Both the position numbers and the translations under genes were made by a program. From positions 3,348,001 to 3,412,000 of the forward strand of contig WWBZ02000051.1 in NCBI GenBank assembly GCA_011503125.2: a DNA stretch of 64,000 bases, in the 5' to 3' direction. The DNA is from Botryosphaeria dothidea. Lineage: Eukaryota; Ascomycota; Dothideomycetes; Botryosphaeriales; Botryosphaeriaceae. Of the stretch, positions 11,185-22,904 are shown in pieces. The notes under the pieces were generated by a model. The model was not told where the DNA came from. It ran no database searches and was given only the letters and a program-made list of their open reading frames with translations. Positions within the stretch are counted from its first letter, which is position 1; each line of letters begins with the position of its first letter.

Positions 11185-11642
11185 TTAGACTACAGGGACA
11201 TCGTTAGCCACTCATTCTTACGCCAGTCATCAGGCGGGGCGTCTTACCGTAGACGAAACGGCCATCGTGGTTCTGGATACGCTCGGCCAGGTTGACGTCA
11301 CGAGCGAACTCATCACCTTCGACGGAGCGGAGGAAGGTGCGGAGGACAGGGACCTCGCCGCCGCCCTCAATGGAGAAGGTAACGTTCTCGGCAGAGTGAG
11401 AGAAGTCTGTGAGATGTTAGAACATGTTGCAGATGACATTGACGATGACGTGATGGCTGGCGGGGGTTCTTTCGGAGGTACGTACCACGGCCATCCCAGT
11501 GGATCATGCCATCCTGGTTGCCCAGGACGGTGTTGAGGTCGAACTCAGAGTCGTTCCAGTCGCCGCCCTCGGTGCGGAGACGGGCCTTGAGGATGTGGTT
11601 GTCCTCAATGCGGATGTCCTCGGCGGAAAGGTGGAACGACAT
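11185..11642 (-). CDS. Cyanovirin-N homologue (CVNH lectin)
   Basis: Three exons (11642-11486, 11406-11248, 11189-11185) give 106 residues. The protein is a single CVNH domain: it starts MSFHLSAEDIRIED, continues with the ARLR..GGDWNDSEFDLN block, then GMIHWDG, and repeats the half-domain (LRTFLRS, FARDVNLAERI). CVNH proteins are two-repeat mannose-type glycan-binding lectins, common in ascomycetes; their role in the fungus is not settled. No signal peptide is present, as in the Neurospora protein. Introns are 79 and 58 nt with normal GT-AG ends, and the last exon supplies only the final Val codon and the stop. A 25-nt C run lies about 140 bp upstream of the start. Confidence 0.92.
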
Positions 11643-14600
11643 GTTGTCGGAAGGTGTGTGTTGGTTGGAAGAAGCGGGAGAAGTGTTCGTTTGATGGAAG
11701 CAGATGGTAGTGGATGAGTGCCGTGAGCAGAGCTGAGGAGGAAAGGAAGAGGGAGCAGCGGAGGTTTATGTATCCGCAGCCCCCCCCCCCCCCCCCCCCC
11801 CCCCTCCCAGCAGCACAAGCCCGCGGCGACGCACGAGGCAAGGAAGGAGGCCGCTCAGGGTCCCCGTGCCCCTCCTTCCCGACAGGGCATGAAGCTTAGA
11901 AGGCAGCAGACAGACACACAGACGACCCCGCTGACGACACCATTGACCAAGCACAGCACGGGGCTCCACCTCGCCACTGCGGCCTCGAGGCGCGCGCCTC
12001 GCTCGTAAAAACGCCCGTGGAAGCTCTCAGCCTCTAGATGGCTTGTCTGGCGGCGCCTTGCGAGGCTGGAGCTGTGCTGGTCCAATCTCAGTCCAGAACG
12101 TGGAGCGGCCAGATGCGCACGCCGGGGCCCACCTTTTGTATCAGCCTCAGTCGTCCGTATTGTGGGGAATGGTGAGCCTATTTTCAACCGCTTCCAGAAC
12201 CACCGGGATTTGCCAGCACACCTCCCCGATTGGCCTCCAGCAGGCCAGGCCGTGTTTCGTCGAGCTCTCCATACGACGTCGAGCACGGAATCCGGCACCA
12301 GCGGGTAGCACAGCCAAGCGATGAATGGCCAGCAGCGAGAGGCGTCAGGCAGCGGCGCTTGACTCGGTGGCCGGATGTTCGGCCATCGTACGAGTGGGCT
12401 TCGGCGGCTAAGCTTTCCAGGGCTCCCATTGCGCGAGGGGTAGGCACGATGCTGGCTCGGAGCTGGAGCTGGGCCCCGGTCGACGCAGAGAGGCCAGCAG
12501 TCGGGCGCCAGTGGCGGTCGGCCAGCAGCCCGTCTCAGGGACCCGCCAATGCGTGGTCCGGACCGGCGTGCGGATGTGCAGAAAATCTCACCCAGGCATT
12601 GCGCGTTTTTCGGCGGGTGGGATAGCAGAGAGATGAGGAGGGGCAGAGAGCTCGAGCTTGGGAGCTGCAGTTGCAGTGCCGCAGTTCCGCTGGCCGCCCC
12701 ACTCTGCCCCGCCATCGTCTGTGGCTGTTGTGTCCGATCCCTCCCCGGCCCTGACTCTCACCGCATCGTCATCCGTCGCGCTTCTTCTGTCTTTTCCCGG
12801 GACGCGCCTTCATGTCCATCGAAATAAGAGCTGTCGCAGCGCACCCGCGGACCCTGCCGTGCCTGCGTGACAAATCTGCTGCGTCCTGCCCCTGGCGGAC
12901 ACGGCGCCGTCGTCGACGCCGCCGAAGCTTCGTTCTGGCGCCCTCGTATTGTACACCAATCCCGTATTCCATTTCCGCTTCTGGACGGCGCAGTACCGAT
13001 GCACAGGTTCGCAAGGGACGACAACAAAAAGCGCTCAGAGCCAAAGCTCCCGTGCACTGCGCAATGGATGTGCACGGAGGCATTGGCTTCGTGAGCAGAA
13101 AGATTCCGCAGTTGTGCCGCTGCTGGTGCGTGTGGCCACGCTGCATGTTCGACGGTCCCATCACAACATTCCAACGCCAAATCGCAAGAGCCGGTCGTGG
13201 TCGAGGGCGAACAGTTGGGATGTGAAGATGTTCTAGCAGAGATGGAATCATTCCCGCCGGGCGCTAACGTTGATCGTTTAGATTCCGTTCCCGCCCGGTA
13301 TTTCAGCCGCGGAAACTAGCAGTCGTGTCAGTCTACGACATGCGGCAAACTCGTACACCATTTTCTCCGACACATACCTTTATCATATGGAGCGGATTCT
13401 AGCTACATGTCATTTCGTGCCTCAGTCCTCTTCCTTCATCAAGAACACAGTGTGATCGGCGCATACTTTTCCCTTTTGTTCAATGCACGGCGCTCATGCT
13501 CTCTCAAAGGATGGTCTCTACTTGGAAAATAACAGGTGTGAAACACGCTCAAGAGCACAGATCTAAGCTCCTGTTGTGATAAAATGACCCTGCATGGCAT
13601 TGGGAGATGGACCTCTTCCAGCGTGCTAAGATCACGACTCACGCGCTCCGAATTCCCTGGCTGGTGTGGCGCCCTGTTGAAACTCGGCTGAAACCCTCAG
13701 TTGGGGACCCCAGGCTGCATCACGCCCGGGAGATTTTGGTAGTAGAAAAGACCTCGCCTAGACTTCTATACCTTCTCACACAAGCTTTGTAGAGTGCGCA
13801 AGGGATGGTAAGGGGTGTACTGCTCTCCATCATACGGACGCAATCACAAGGGTTTCTCTAGTAGATGAGGGTGCTGTATGAGGAGCAACAGTTCTGTTCA
13901 AAGGCTGATTGGTAAGTTGATTGAGTCTTTTAGCTTGCAAGCCGTTTCATTAGGCATGCTGGCCAGAGGTGAGCAGGGGATCATGCACATAGATGAAAGT
14001 GTGGAAGCTAAACCCCAACCACTGGCGTTTTAACGAATCAAAAAACAAAAAAAAACTCTACCACATACCAAGTGGTACGGCATTTGATTTCCACGCAAAT
14101 GGCCAGTCCGCTACAGCGAGTCATAGAACTCTATGTTGTTACATCGGCCCCGGATTGATAACAACACCCGAGATGTATTACCGACGAGGGAGTGGTTTCA
14201 CGGGGGTGCTTGCGCGTAAATGAGATGGATTCTGGCCTCCCGCTCAAATTTACTCCGACTAAAATAAGCGTACGAAATACGGTCTGTTAGTGTTCATATT
14301 CGGACTCGTGGACACGGATAGATGGAGGAAAACACTTCGCAATGGCTTGTGAGTGCCTATCAATAGCTCAGAAAATAACTGTTACTTCTGTAAACCACAC
14401 CCCTCAGTTCCACTGAGTAGCACTTGAAATTCAGAGCAATGCACAAGCATCTTGAATTGAAAGTTGGAACTCCTAAGATGTCTTACATATTAATAATCTG
14501 CGTGATCAATGGGTTGGAATTGACTGGTACCTCAAAATGATGAGGTCGCATATGCATTTCTTTTTTCAAGTGTGCCGCATTCCAGGACGAAAGACATGGC

Positions 14601-14864
14601 TGGGCGAGGTTGTGAATCCGAACGAGGCTGTGAATCCGAGCGACACTTCCGTCTTCCGACTGCCTCCTCATTCAAACCTTCTTCCGCAAGCTCTATGGTA
14701 AGGCCAAGTGCTTCAGAATGCTCAGGGCCAGGTCAGCCAGACCTGGGACATGCCCTGAAATCAAGAAAACATATAATTAATAATGTACGAGAACACAGTG
14801 GTTAAATAGTCAAACACTGCACCTTTTTCAATATTTTCAGACATTCATTATCAGCACGAGAGCC
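11643..14864. other. Gene-poor region with a C25 tract
   Basis: No gene is supported across 3.2 kb. An uninterrupted run of 25 C lies at 11780-11804, in the presumed promoter of the cyanovirin-N gene. The stretch 11.9-13.2 kb is GC-rich with long but incoherent open frames on both strands. From about 13.9 kb the composition becomes clearly more AT-rich, which continues around the secreted-protein gene. Confidence 0.5.
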
Positions 14865-15356
14865 ATGCGGCAACTTCTCACTATTTTGTTTGCACTCTGC
14901 AGCTCGAGCAGCGCTTTCACATGCGACTGCGCCCCGTCCTGGCTTCAGGGCAAAATTCCTCCTTCGTGGGTGCACGACTGCCCCGACAAGAGCGGATACC
15001 CGGAAATTCCTGCAAGTAGGACCGGTGCAGGGAACTACGTATGCGAACAGGGATACGAGAACTGTGGAGGCGCCACAGTTAACGGAAGAAACGTTGTGTA
15101 AGTCATTTGTACACCAACCTGCAACAAAGAATCCCCAAGATGTCTGCAAACACCAAACCCAAGCGCTTTCGTTCGACTGCAGACAGAGGTGGGCAAACCC
15201 CAGTTGCAATGAGAAAGCTGACTTTGCGTTGATATTCACAGATTGTGGTTCGATAAAAAGACAAATGACTTTTGTTACTCACCGGCGAGCGAAGTCAGCG
15301 GACCATGTGCTGACGGGGAGAGGAACAAATGTCCGGAGCCTGAACCACAGGGATGA
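14865..15356 (+). CDS. Small secreted cysteine-rich protein (effector-like)
   Basis: Two exons (14865-15097, 15242-15356) give 115 residues. Residues 1-17 form a signal peptide (MRQLLTILFALCSSSSA). The mature part has eight cysteines (TCDC, HDC, YVC, ENC, FC, GPC, NKC), an even number suggesting four disulfides, and no recognisable domain. The 144-nt intron has GTAAGT, GCTGAC and CACAG signals; an internal CAG followed by GTGGGC would allow a 6-nt in-frame micro-exon instead. Size, secretion and cysteine content are those of candidate effectors or secreted antimicrobial-type proteins, and it sits alone in an AT-rich, gene-poor stretch. Function is unknown; the effector label is inference. Confidence 0.7.
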
Positions 15357-16539
15357 TGGCCAACGTGGCTCAAGGTGTTATGTTTGCCGGAACTTCTGGG
15401 GACATAATATTGGCGTAATGGATATAAACGCGCTTCACAAGCTGGTAGTGTAGTTGGTTTGTCATGTTACCGCTTGTATTTTGGTATTCCAGAGGGCCTT
15501 GGATGAGCTGGAGCCTTGCTGCACTGAGTAGAACATTGGGATCAGATTTAATTCACGTGAACGCTTGATAATCTTATTCGACGGTTCTTAACCTGGTGTA
15601 GCTCCCTCATGCGGTTGTACAGGTGAAGAAAAGTAGGTATGCTGCGAGTCGATGTATGGAATATTAGCTGATAATGCCGGTTAACCTTTCCGTCTCGCTC
15701 GTTTGGTTAGCCAGCACTCAATGTGGGTTTTCATGTCCAATTGCTATGTTTGCGAGAGCGGGGAAAACTTACAAAATCCTGCAGCTGATAGCTGTTCCTC
15801 CGCATGATCTTTCAAAGCTGAACAGAGGAACAACTTCGTTAGCGCATATAAGGCCCAGAAAGTTTCTCGCAGTTACGCTTACATTATGGTCCGAGACGAA
15901 ATCATAATCCACAATGTCTGACTCATTACTCGTTACCTCCTAAGCTCCCAAAATAAGAATCGTGTTTCGATTCCCACGGAAGAAAATGGCGACTTTCCCG
16001 ATACGATTTCGTAGTAAACCAAATACTTTAATCAGTTTTCTTTCAGTTCTGTCTCGTACTCGCTCAACGCTGGCTGTATCAACATCTTGTCTGCTGCAAC
16101 TTCGACCAAAGTAGACACAGGTCTCCTCTTCATTTCAACAGAAGTTTTTCACGAAGACTACATATCCAATCCCCGTTTTCTAGATGCGGTCATCAAGCCA
16201 TCGGTAATTTTCCCTGGTGACTGTCCCTGCCTGCATTCGCTGCGAATTGATTTACACATTTGGCTTAGTGGCTCGCTTATCGGTAGTTTCCATGGTAGTG
16301 AGGTGCCTTTGCCGGCTAGTTGCATCGCCCGATAGATCGGACTTCTGCCTTTCCACAGCGACCAGTCTTTTAAACCGCGCCAACGCCCGCTCCTCGCCTC
16401 TTCCCATCGTCGCTACCGTGCTGACGCGCCTACAGTACGTCCCGCCTCAGAGCGACGGTTGACAACCAAGCCAATTGACGAAGGCGGCGTCAGATCCTCG
16501 GCAATCTCAGCGACGCGACATCTTCTCGCCATTGACGCC
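15357..16539. other. Intergenic, nothing recognised
   Basis: This 1.2-kb AT-leaning spacer separates the secreted-protein gene from the F-box-like gene. Only short open frames occur. Confidence 0.5.
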
Positions 16540-17624
16540 ATGGCCCGCCCAAGTAACGCCTGTCAACACTTGCCCAAAGAAGGCGGTCCGGCTGCCAGGA
16601 CCAGGTCCAAGCTCACCCTGCCGGATGACCCTCCGCCATCACGAATGTTAGTCTACGTGAACCTCACCTAGCACAGCTTGCATTTGCTGACTATGCTTCC
16701 AGCGTTCTTTCTACACTTCCTCCACCAGTACCGATTCGACCTTCTCAACGCCATCAGAAGCGAGCCCAGCAGACGCGATCCCCACGCACATTTCCCTTCA
16801 TGAAGCTACCGGTTGAGCTCAGGATGATGGTGTACGGACATCTTCTCGGATCGCGTAACGTCCTCGTCCTGAAGAAGTCCTCCAAGGCTGGTGGCTTGAA
16901 GAGCAAGGTGATTGCTTGCACAAGGGATCTTCCGAATGACATCGCTAAGTCATCCATGGCTGCCCTCAAATGTACTCAATGGCAGGACGGACTTTTACTG
17001 CCGGGGAAGTGCATCTCGTGCCATGAGCACTCTCTGCACAGAGGCCCGCGCCTGAACCCCAATATCCTTCGTGTCTCAAAACAGGTACACCAGGAAGCGA
17101 TGGACGTTCTGTACAGCACCAACGAGTTCTGGTTCAACGACGACCATTTGTTTGTGGCTTTTCTGCAAAAGGTCCCGGCCCAGCACCTCGGCAACATTCG
17201 GAGGCTCCTCATTTTCTACAGTATACGTTCGTCTCTCTATATATTCCGCGGTAAACCTTGGACTTTGATGAAGGATGCATCCTTGATTGAGCAGCTATCC
17301 AAGCTGAAGAGGCTCCACCTGGTTAACGTCCTTCCCGGCAATGTGTTCGCCATGGAACATGGCACGTGGACTGGCGAACCCGTCTTCCGCGGCCAGATGA
17401 CTAACAATGCGCCTGGCAGACCCTTCTTGGATCTGTTGCACTTCCGCTGCCTTGAGCTTGATGAGGTCGAGGTCACGCTCGAGGAACCGATGTCACCGCA
17501 TCTCGGCTGGCACATACCAGGACTGCCACGACTTGGATCTGACGCATACTACCGTCTCTGCTGTCTCACTCCTGAGGACAAAGAGTACTATTACCAGCTC
17601 ATCCGAAAGATGCTTACAGGATGA
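16540..17624 (+). CDS. F-box-like domain protein of unknown target
   Basis: Two exons (16540-16646, 16703-17624) give 342 residues. The 56-nt intron has GTTAGT, GCTGAC and CAG signals and keeps frame exactly into FPFMKLPVELRMMVYGHLL, the N-terminal F-box-like helix typical of very large fungal families. A basic, Pro/Arg-rich tail of about 65 residues precedes it. Further features are ILRVSKQVHQEAMDVLYSTN, the usual second block of these proteins, and a leucine-rich C-terminal half. Such proteins are presumed adaptors for SCF ubiquitin ligases, but substrates are not known and the F-box assignment is by pattern only. It is convergent with the Zn2Cys6 gene, with 166 bp between stops. Confidence 0.75.
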
Positions 17625-17790
17625 CGACAGATTCGGGAGGAGTAGATGAACAGGCGGAACGTATGCGTGCGTACAGGATGAGATTCGGCACATTGTGAGG
17701 GAAAGAGTCCTCTGATTCGGCAAGCCACCGTCGTTGGCCTGTCTTCGGGAAACGCGGTAGGACTGCATTATGGCTGGGAAGCGACAGAGT

Positions 17791-20213
17791 CTACAGATAA
17801 CTGAAGTCTGCATCGAGGAATGAAATGTTGCTGCACTGAAACAAGAACTCGTCCGCAGACTGTGAGATGAAGCGTGAGAAGAGATCTTCCGACAGCACGT
17901 CATCCGCTACCGGATCGAAAGTTGCAGTACCAGCGGCTTGCAAGTCATCCTGCATACTAGAAGATGCTTGTGCATGACAGTCTCTAGAAGCGCCTGGTCA
18001 AGTCAGATGAGAACATGGCGGCGGCAAGGGGGACGGCTTACACAACGAATTGTAGACCTGCAGGAATCCTTCCATACACTGCCGAGCTTTGCGGCTCATC
18101 AGACTCGTCCTTTCAACTGTCTGTAGAGTTGCAAGAGCCCGATCCAAGGTAGATCGGACATCGCAAGCGGACACATTACAGAGCGCAGTTCCATATTCAG
18201 GATATTGGAGAGCAAGTAGTATGCCGAAAAGGTGGAGTACAACGGTGAAGGCTTTGTTTGTTAGCGGCGCGATACTGTGTGGAAGGATTTGGGTGTCTAC
18301 AAGTGTAGTTACATGTCCACCAAGCAGCATTCGAATCGAGGAAGGCCCCACCACATGTGGCTGCACCGTGTAAAATCCGTTGTAAGATACTGGCTGCTGA
18401 AAAGTCGTCCCTAATTACTGGAATCGTGTATTCGAAAGGCAATGTGGTTTCAGTTGTGTTCTTAGCCCAATTCGCCAAAATTCGGACAAGCACAGCGGCG
18501 TTGATGAGAAGCGCAGTCTTGTAATACTGGATGGATAACAAGACTCGGAAGTTATTCGCTCCCAAAGATGAAGAGTCAAAACTTTCCAGGTTGGTGGCGC
18601 TGAGGATTTCACAAAATGACGATGTCTCCCGCCGCCACTCGCTGAGCTCAGAGAGTAGCTGTAGCCTTTTGCTCACCAATATTTGAAGACAAGCGCTGTC
18701 TGGTGACGTGAGGTTGTGGTCATATAGTGCTTCAGTAATAAAGCTCTGGATAGTATACAACGACCTAAATGGTTGTCAGTCCAAAGTTCAGATGTAAAAG
18801 CAAAGCGAGACCAACGTGAGGCGATTGAAGTATAGATCTCTTGGGGCCTCTATGTCTGCACTTGGGTGGGCTTCAAGATTAGTAGCCGGAGGTTCTAGCC
18901 GGACATGATGTTGGGTTATAAGAAAGGGCCGCCCAAGTGCAATTCCCAGACACCTATTGATTCCTTAGCATAAGATCCACTCGCAGCATAAAGACCCGGT
19001 GGGTTACCTATCCTGATTGATCACAGCATACCACAACCTCTTGCGCAGCTCCATCTGCTCAATCCCTACCTCATCAAACGGTGATGATGAGTGGAGTCCC
19101 AGTTGGTAAGCTGCCTTTACCGCGAGGGCGTGGTACGTCCAGCTCGCTACAGCTCGCTGGTTGTTCTGCTGGAAAGCCGAAAGTAGGAGTAGTGCCTGAA
19201 TTACTTCCACATTTGATCCTCGAAGGGTGCGGTCGTCAAGCAAGGCCAAGGCACGCCGGTAAAAGATCTCCGAGTCACCATTTTGCTGAGGAGATGAGGC
19301 GTGGGCGCAGATGAGATTCAAGAGAGCGCGCATTGACCTGCTGTGTTGCTTCTCCACTTGGTCCAGTAGGGAAGCTCTGCTGATATACGGTAGAACAATG
19401 CCGACCGTGTCACAAAACTCGTTGATAAGAGCGGTCAGACGTGAACCATCTGGGATATCATAGATGTCTTGAACCTGCAATGCTGTACTCCCTCGCTGCT
19501 CTCCAGGATTTCTGTCAGGTATAACAGGGTGGTAAGACTTATTTTGCATGTTTCTGATGCTCCCAAATGTTTGAGTGGAGCCTCGAAGCCATGATCCATG
19601 GGCAAAGGCAGTGGAGAGACTCTGGAAGAGAAAATGATTTGATGTGGGGCCTGCTGATGCGTCAAGACAAGATTGCACCACAACGGAGAACTCTTACCAA
19701 AGTATCCAATTTTAAGTTCAGGTACTTCGTTAAATGCATCTGTCGCCAGCGTGTCCACGGCTCCCTCATCTGGAACCTCCTCAACGGAGTTTCCGGCAGG
19801 TTCATGGGCGGAAGGAATAATTTCTGCGTTTACATTGCAGCGCTCCTTGGAACGGGTGGAACCCAACTCAGCCTCTAGCTCTTTAACACGCCTTGCCAGA
19901 CGAATATTTGTGCTATTGTGCCCGTCAGCTTGATTAAGAAGGTGGAACAATTGGTCAACACACTCATCACTCCTTTGCCACAGAGCGCTTCGATCCGGTA
20001 CTAAGCTCTCATAATGGCAATGAGCTTCCTGTCTGAGACATGGAGAACAGGTCGGCCGCATTCCATCGCACTGCATGAATCATCAATAAGCAGTCTTTCC
20101 ACACCATCAGTGACTTCAAATGAACTTGCCCGTGACTTCTTTTTCCTGCACAATACACACGCCAGTTCCACCCTGCGTTTGCGAGGGGGTTGGCGCTCTT
20201 GCAATCTCTCCAT
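17791..20213 (-). CDS. Zn2Cys6 fungal transcription factor
   Basis: Seven exons (20213-20130, 20070-19698, 19650-19008, 18953-18816, 18764-18301, 18251-18042, 17993-17791) give 704 residues. Residues 19-46 form a C-x2-C-x6-C-x6-C-x2-C-x6-C binuclear zinc cluster preceded by a basic stretch. A coiled-coil linker follows (LARRVKELEAEL), then a YFGPTSNHFLFQSLS block and the fungal-specific transcription factor middle domain (LRKRLWYAVINQDR, then LGIALGRPFLI). The C-terminus is acidic and aromatic (SADEFLFQCSNISFLDADFSYL region), a likely activation domain. The first intron interrupts the zinc cluster and uses a GC-AG donor (GCAAGT). It lies beside and in the same orientation as the P450 and is the obvious candidate regulator of the 17.8-26.7 kb module. 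Intron 5 has alternative donors; the chosen one restores WWTCNYTSFTVVLHLFG. Confidence 0.85.
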
Positions 20214-20314
20214 CAAGTAGCCCACCTGAGAAGATGCACGATAACGTCAGAGGTTGCAAAAGGGTCATCTATTCGAAGTGACTGCGGATAGCGACGCTAC
20301 CAGTACCCCGCTCT

Positions 20315-20340
20315 CCTCGGACTTGCCGGCTTCTCCGAGG
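20315..20340. promoter_or_regulatory. Inverted repeat CCTCGGA-N12-TCCGAGG upstream of the regulator
   Basis: CCTCGGA at 20315-20321 and TCCGAGG at 20334-20340 are perfect reverse complements 12 bp apart. They lie about 100-130 bp upstream of the Zn2Cys6 gene start, between it and the P450 stop. Paired CGG half-sites in inverted orientation are the usual target form of Zn2Cys6 dimers, so autoregulation is plausible but unproven. Confidence 0.45.
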
Positions 20341-20479
20341 CACTAAAATCCCCACTACCCCTCAGTGCCAGGGTCCCTTGCATGATCTTCACCCTGCTAC
20401 AACCGATTACGTTTCAACGTATGCCCGTTCATAGTCTCAAGGCTACATATACGAAGAGTGTCGTACGTGCTACATGCGC

Positions 20480-22242
20480 CTATACCTTCTCGGAAGTCCT
20501 CCGTCTCGCCCTCACCACCAGTGGCCTCTCCAACTCACTAATCCCTACACTAATCAAATCCGGTATCTTGCCTCGATACGCACCTTTCTCCACCGCCGCC
20601 TTTTCTTGAGGGTCAGCCAGTTCAAATTCGAATTCCCGAAGCAGCGTGCTTGAGAGCTTGTATATGTTCGTCTGCGCCACCGTCTTCCCGATGCACTGCC
20701 GACCCCCCAGGCCGAAATGCATCAGATATCTCGCGCGAGCGGCCAGCTCGGACTTCTCCCACCGAGTTGGGTCAAAGATGTTGTGGTCATCGCCCCAGAC
20801 CTCAGTATTGTGGTGGAAGGCATGGTTGCAAACCGCAACGGAGGTCTAGCGAAGGTCAGCGAGCGTTTCTGGTCAATGTTTATCCAAGACGGTACTCACA
20901 CCTTGTGGGATATGCCGGCCTGCAATTACTACACCTTCGGGTGGCATTACCCGGCGCGCCAGAGGCATGGTGAAGACAGGTGTGATCCGGAAGTTCTCCC
21001 GAACGCATTGCCGCAGATATGTCAAAGAGGATTCTACATCGGACACCGAGTATGCGGACCGTTGGGAAGACAGCGGCGGTAGATTCGTATCAATTTCCTC
21101 CACGCACTTTGCCATTATCTCTGGGTAGTGAAGGAGGTGGTAGAAGAGGAGTGCCGTTGTGGCGCTTGTCGTGTGGGTTCCGGCAATGCTGATGGCCGCT
21201 ATTAGAAGACACGCTGCTGCCGAAAGTCTCGGCGACAGTCACTTACATGAAACCAAATGCTTCAGTCTCCAAGTCCGTCTGCGTCAGACATTCTCCGGTA
21301 TCCGGATGCTTAGCGAAGATCAGGTTGGTCAGAATGTCCTTCCTCTGTCGGGTAGCCTGGTCGTCCTTGATGTCGCGGAGAGCATCTAGTCTCCTTTGCA
21401 CGCACTGAGAGGCAAGCGCTGCGCAAGCAGCTCGCCCTCTGAACAAGCGCTGTAAGCCATCAATCGGTACCTTCGGGAGCCACCGCTTCAGTCTCATGGT
21501 CATGAAGGGCCAGGCTCCTGTAACCGCGGCGAGGAGACTGTGTTCTTTGACAGGCGGAACTAGAGATCCATCATCCGCAACCTGAACTCCGAAAGATTGA
21601 CTGAACGCAAGCTCTCCGAGAACATCGATGGTGTAGTAGTGCAGCAGCTTCTTGAGGTCAAAGACTTCATCCCTATCGCAGAGGCCTGCCACCTTCTCCC
21701 TCAGGATTTTGACGTTGAGATCCAAGAACTCTTCCATCTCCTTGACGTAAGATATGGAAAAGCTGTGGGACATATGCCGTCGGCGAATCGAATGCGCCTA
21801 CCGCGACCATCAGCCCGACCGCGCGTTCCATTCAGCAGTTCTGGATACTTACCGCTTCGTCCCGCATCCCGAAGATGTTTGGATGAGCAGCGCCGTACGC
21901 ATCATAGAATTCCGTTTTGGGCATTGTCTTGGCTCCTTTCTGATAAATGATGGGGACGGCATCTTCAGTGGTAATGCTGAGCTTGTCGGGCCCATATCTT
22001 ACAAATGGACCGTACTTTGCATGTAAGTCCGTTAAATGATACGGTTGCTTGAGGGTCCAAAACTGATAAGCTTGCCAGAGATCTGTAAGAGATGCAAGGA
22101 ACGGGCCGGGGTATCCGGCAAGAGGATGAAGGAAGCGCTGGTATATGACATGGCCGCCAAAGCAGACGATGAATGCAAGAAGAGCTACAGTAGGAAAGTT
22201 CAACACCGAACTCGTGACGAGATTGAGCGACAAGAGTGCCAT
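20480..22242 (-). CDS. Cytochrome P450 monooxygenase (membrane-anchored)
   Basis: Four exons (22242-21853, 21797-21247, 21188-20900, 20845-20480) give 531 residues. An N-terminal membrane anchor (about residues 5-35) leads into the proline-rich hinge HPLAGYPGPF. The oxygen-binding helix I reads AGTHTT (316-321), the ExxR motif reads ENFR, and the haem loop is FGLGGRQCIG with the axial cysteine at about 461. All catalytic landmarks are present. The VRYGPDKLSI and KTEFYDAYG segments recall fungal P450s annotated as benzoate 4-monooxygenase or pisatin-demethylase-like, so an aromatic substrate is a reasonable guess only. Its start is 662 bp from the divergent MFS start. The upstream ATG at 22323 lies in the same frame but would bury the anchor; the chosen one starts MALLSLNLV. 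Confidence 0.9.
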
Positions 22243-22904
22243 GCTGAATGGATCTGATGGCTGTTGGAGTTTACAGCAAGAAAGGACAGCTGAGTGCTTA
22301 TATGGCTTCCCAAATAAGCTCATTCTGCTTAGGATGCGAGTCTTTCTACCTCGCTATTGTACAGGGACACCAGTTGAGTGGCCAATCGGGCCATGGCTTC
22401 CCGGTGGTTTGCGGGGTAACCAATTGGATCGAGGCGTCCCGAAACTCTATCCTCGCGACTCGCGACCAATGGGATCAAAGCTTCCCGGGCGCATCACTTG
22501 GCAACAAATGCTTAGTCCTCCAGGACTACAACTTAGGACCGCAATGATGTGAAAAAGCAATGGAACGCTTTCAGAATGGCCAGACCTGCATAGCCTTTCT
22601 AAGAAGGAAAGTGATTCGCCTCCCCGCATTATCAGCGGCTTCTCCGAGCTACACCATGCTTAACACCGAGGTGTCGGAGATGGTGTACGCGTCCGTTGAG
22701 GGCCGTCCTGCCTGATTGGATGCACTTGCTTATGCATTTGGCGCCTGGGTATCTCCGTACCCCAGGAAAAGCGCCCCGTGGGGCTCCAGGGTCCGTGGGA
22801 AATGCCGTTCAGCTGCTCAACATCCTTTCAGCCGGGCCACTACTTAGAGACGCCTGCGTCTACTGGAATATACTGGCAGAGCCTTGGAGCTCAGAGCTGG
22901 CAAG
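22243..22904. promoter_or_regulatory. Bidirectional promoter between P450 and MFS genes
   Basis: The two genes are transcribed away from each other from this 662-bp spacer, which is the usual arrangement for co-regulated fungal cluster genes. It contains the TCTCCGA...TCGGAGA inverted repeat at 22641-22680. No long open frame is supported. Confidence 0.6.
22641..22680. promoter_or_regulatory. Inverted repeat TCTCCGA-N26-TCGGAGA
   Basis: TCTCCGA at 22641-22647 and TCGGAGA at 22674-22680 are perfect reverse complements. The right arm is embedded in ACCGAGGTGTCGGAGA, giving two further CCGAG/CGG half-sites. The core matches the repeat upstream of the neighbouring Zn2Cys6 gene. Confidence 0.4.

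Noticed and set aside
11855..12715. Long minus-strand open frame of 286 codons
   Set aside because: It has no domain or splice context, its composition is that of random GC-rich sequence (Arg/Ser/Pro-rich), and competing frames of similar length exist on the other strand.
18252..18390. 139-nt version of intron 5 in the first Zn2Cys6 gene (donor GTATCT)
   Set aside because: The 49-nt alternative with donor at 18300 keeps the WWTCNYTSFTVVLH region that is typical of the family and matches local intron lengths.
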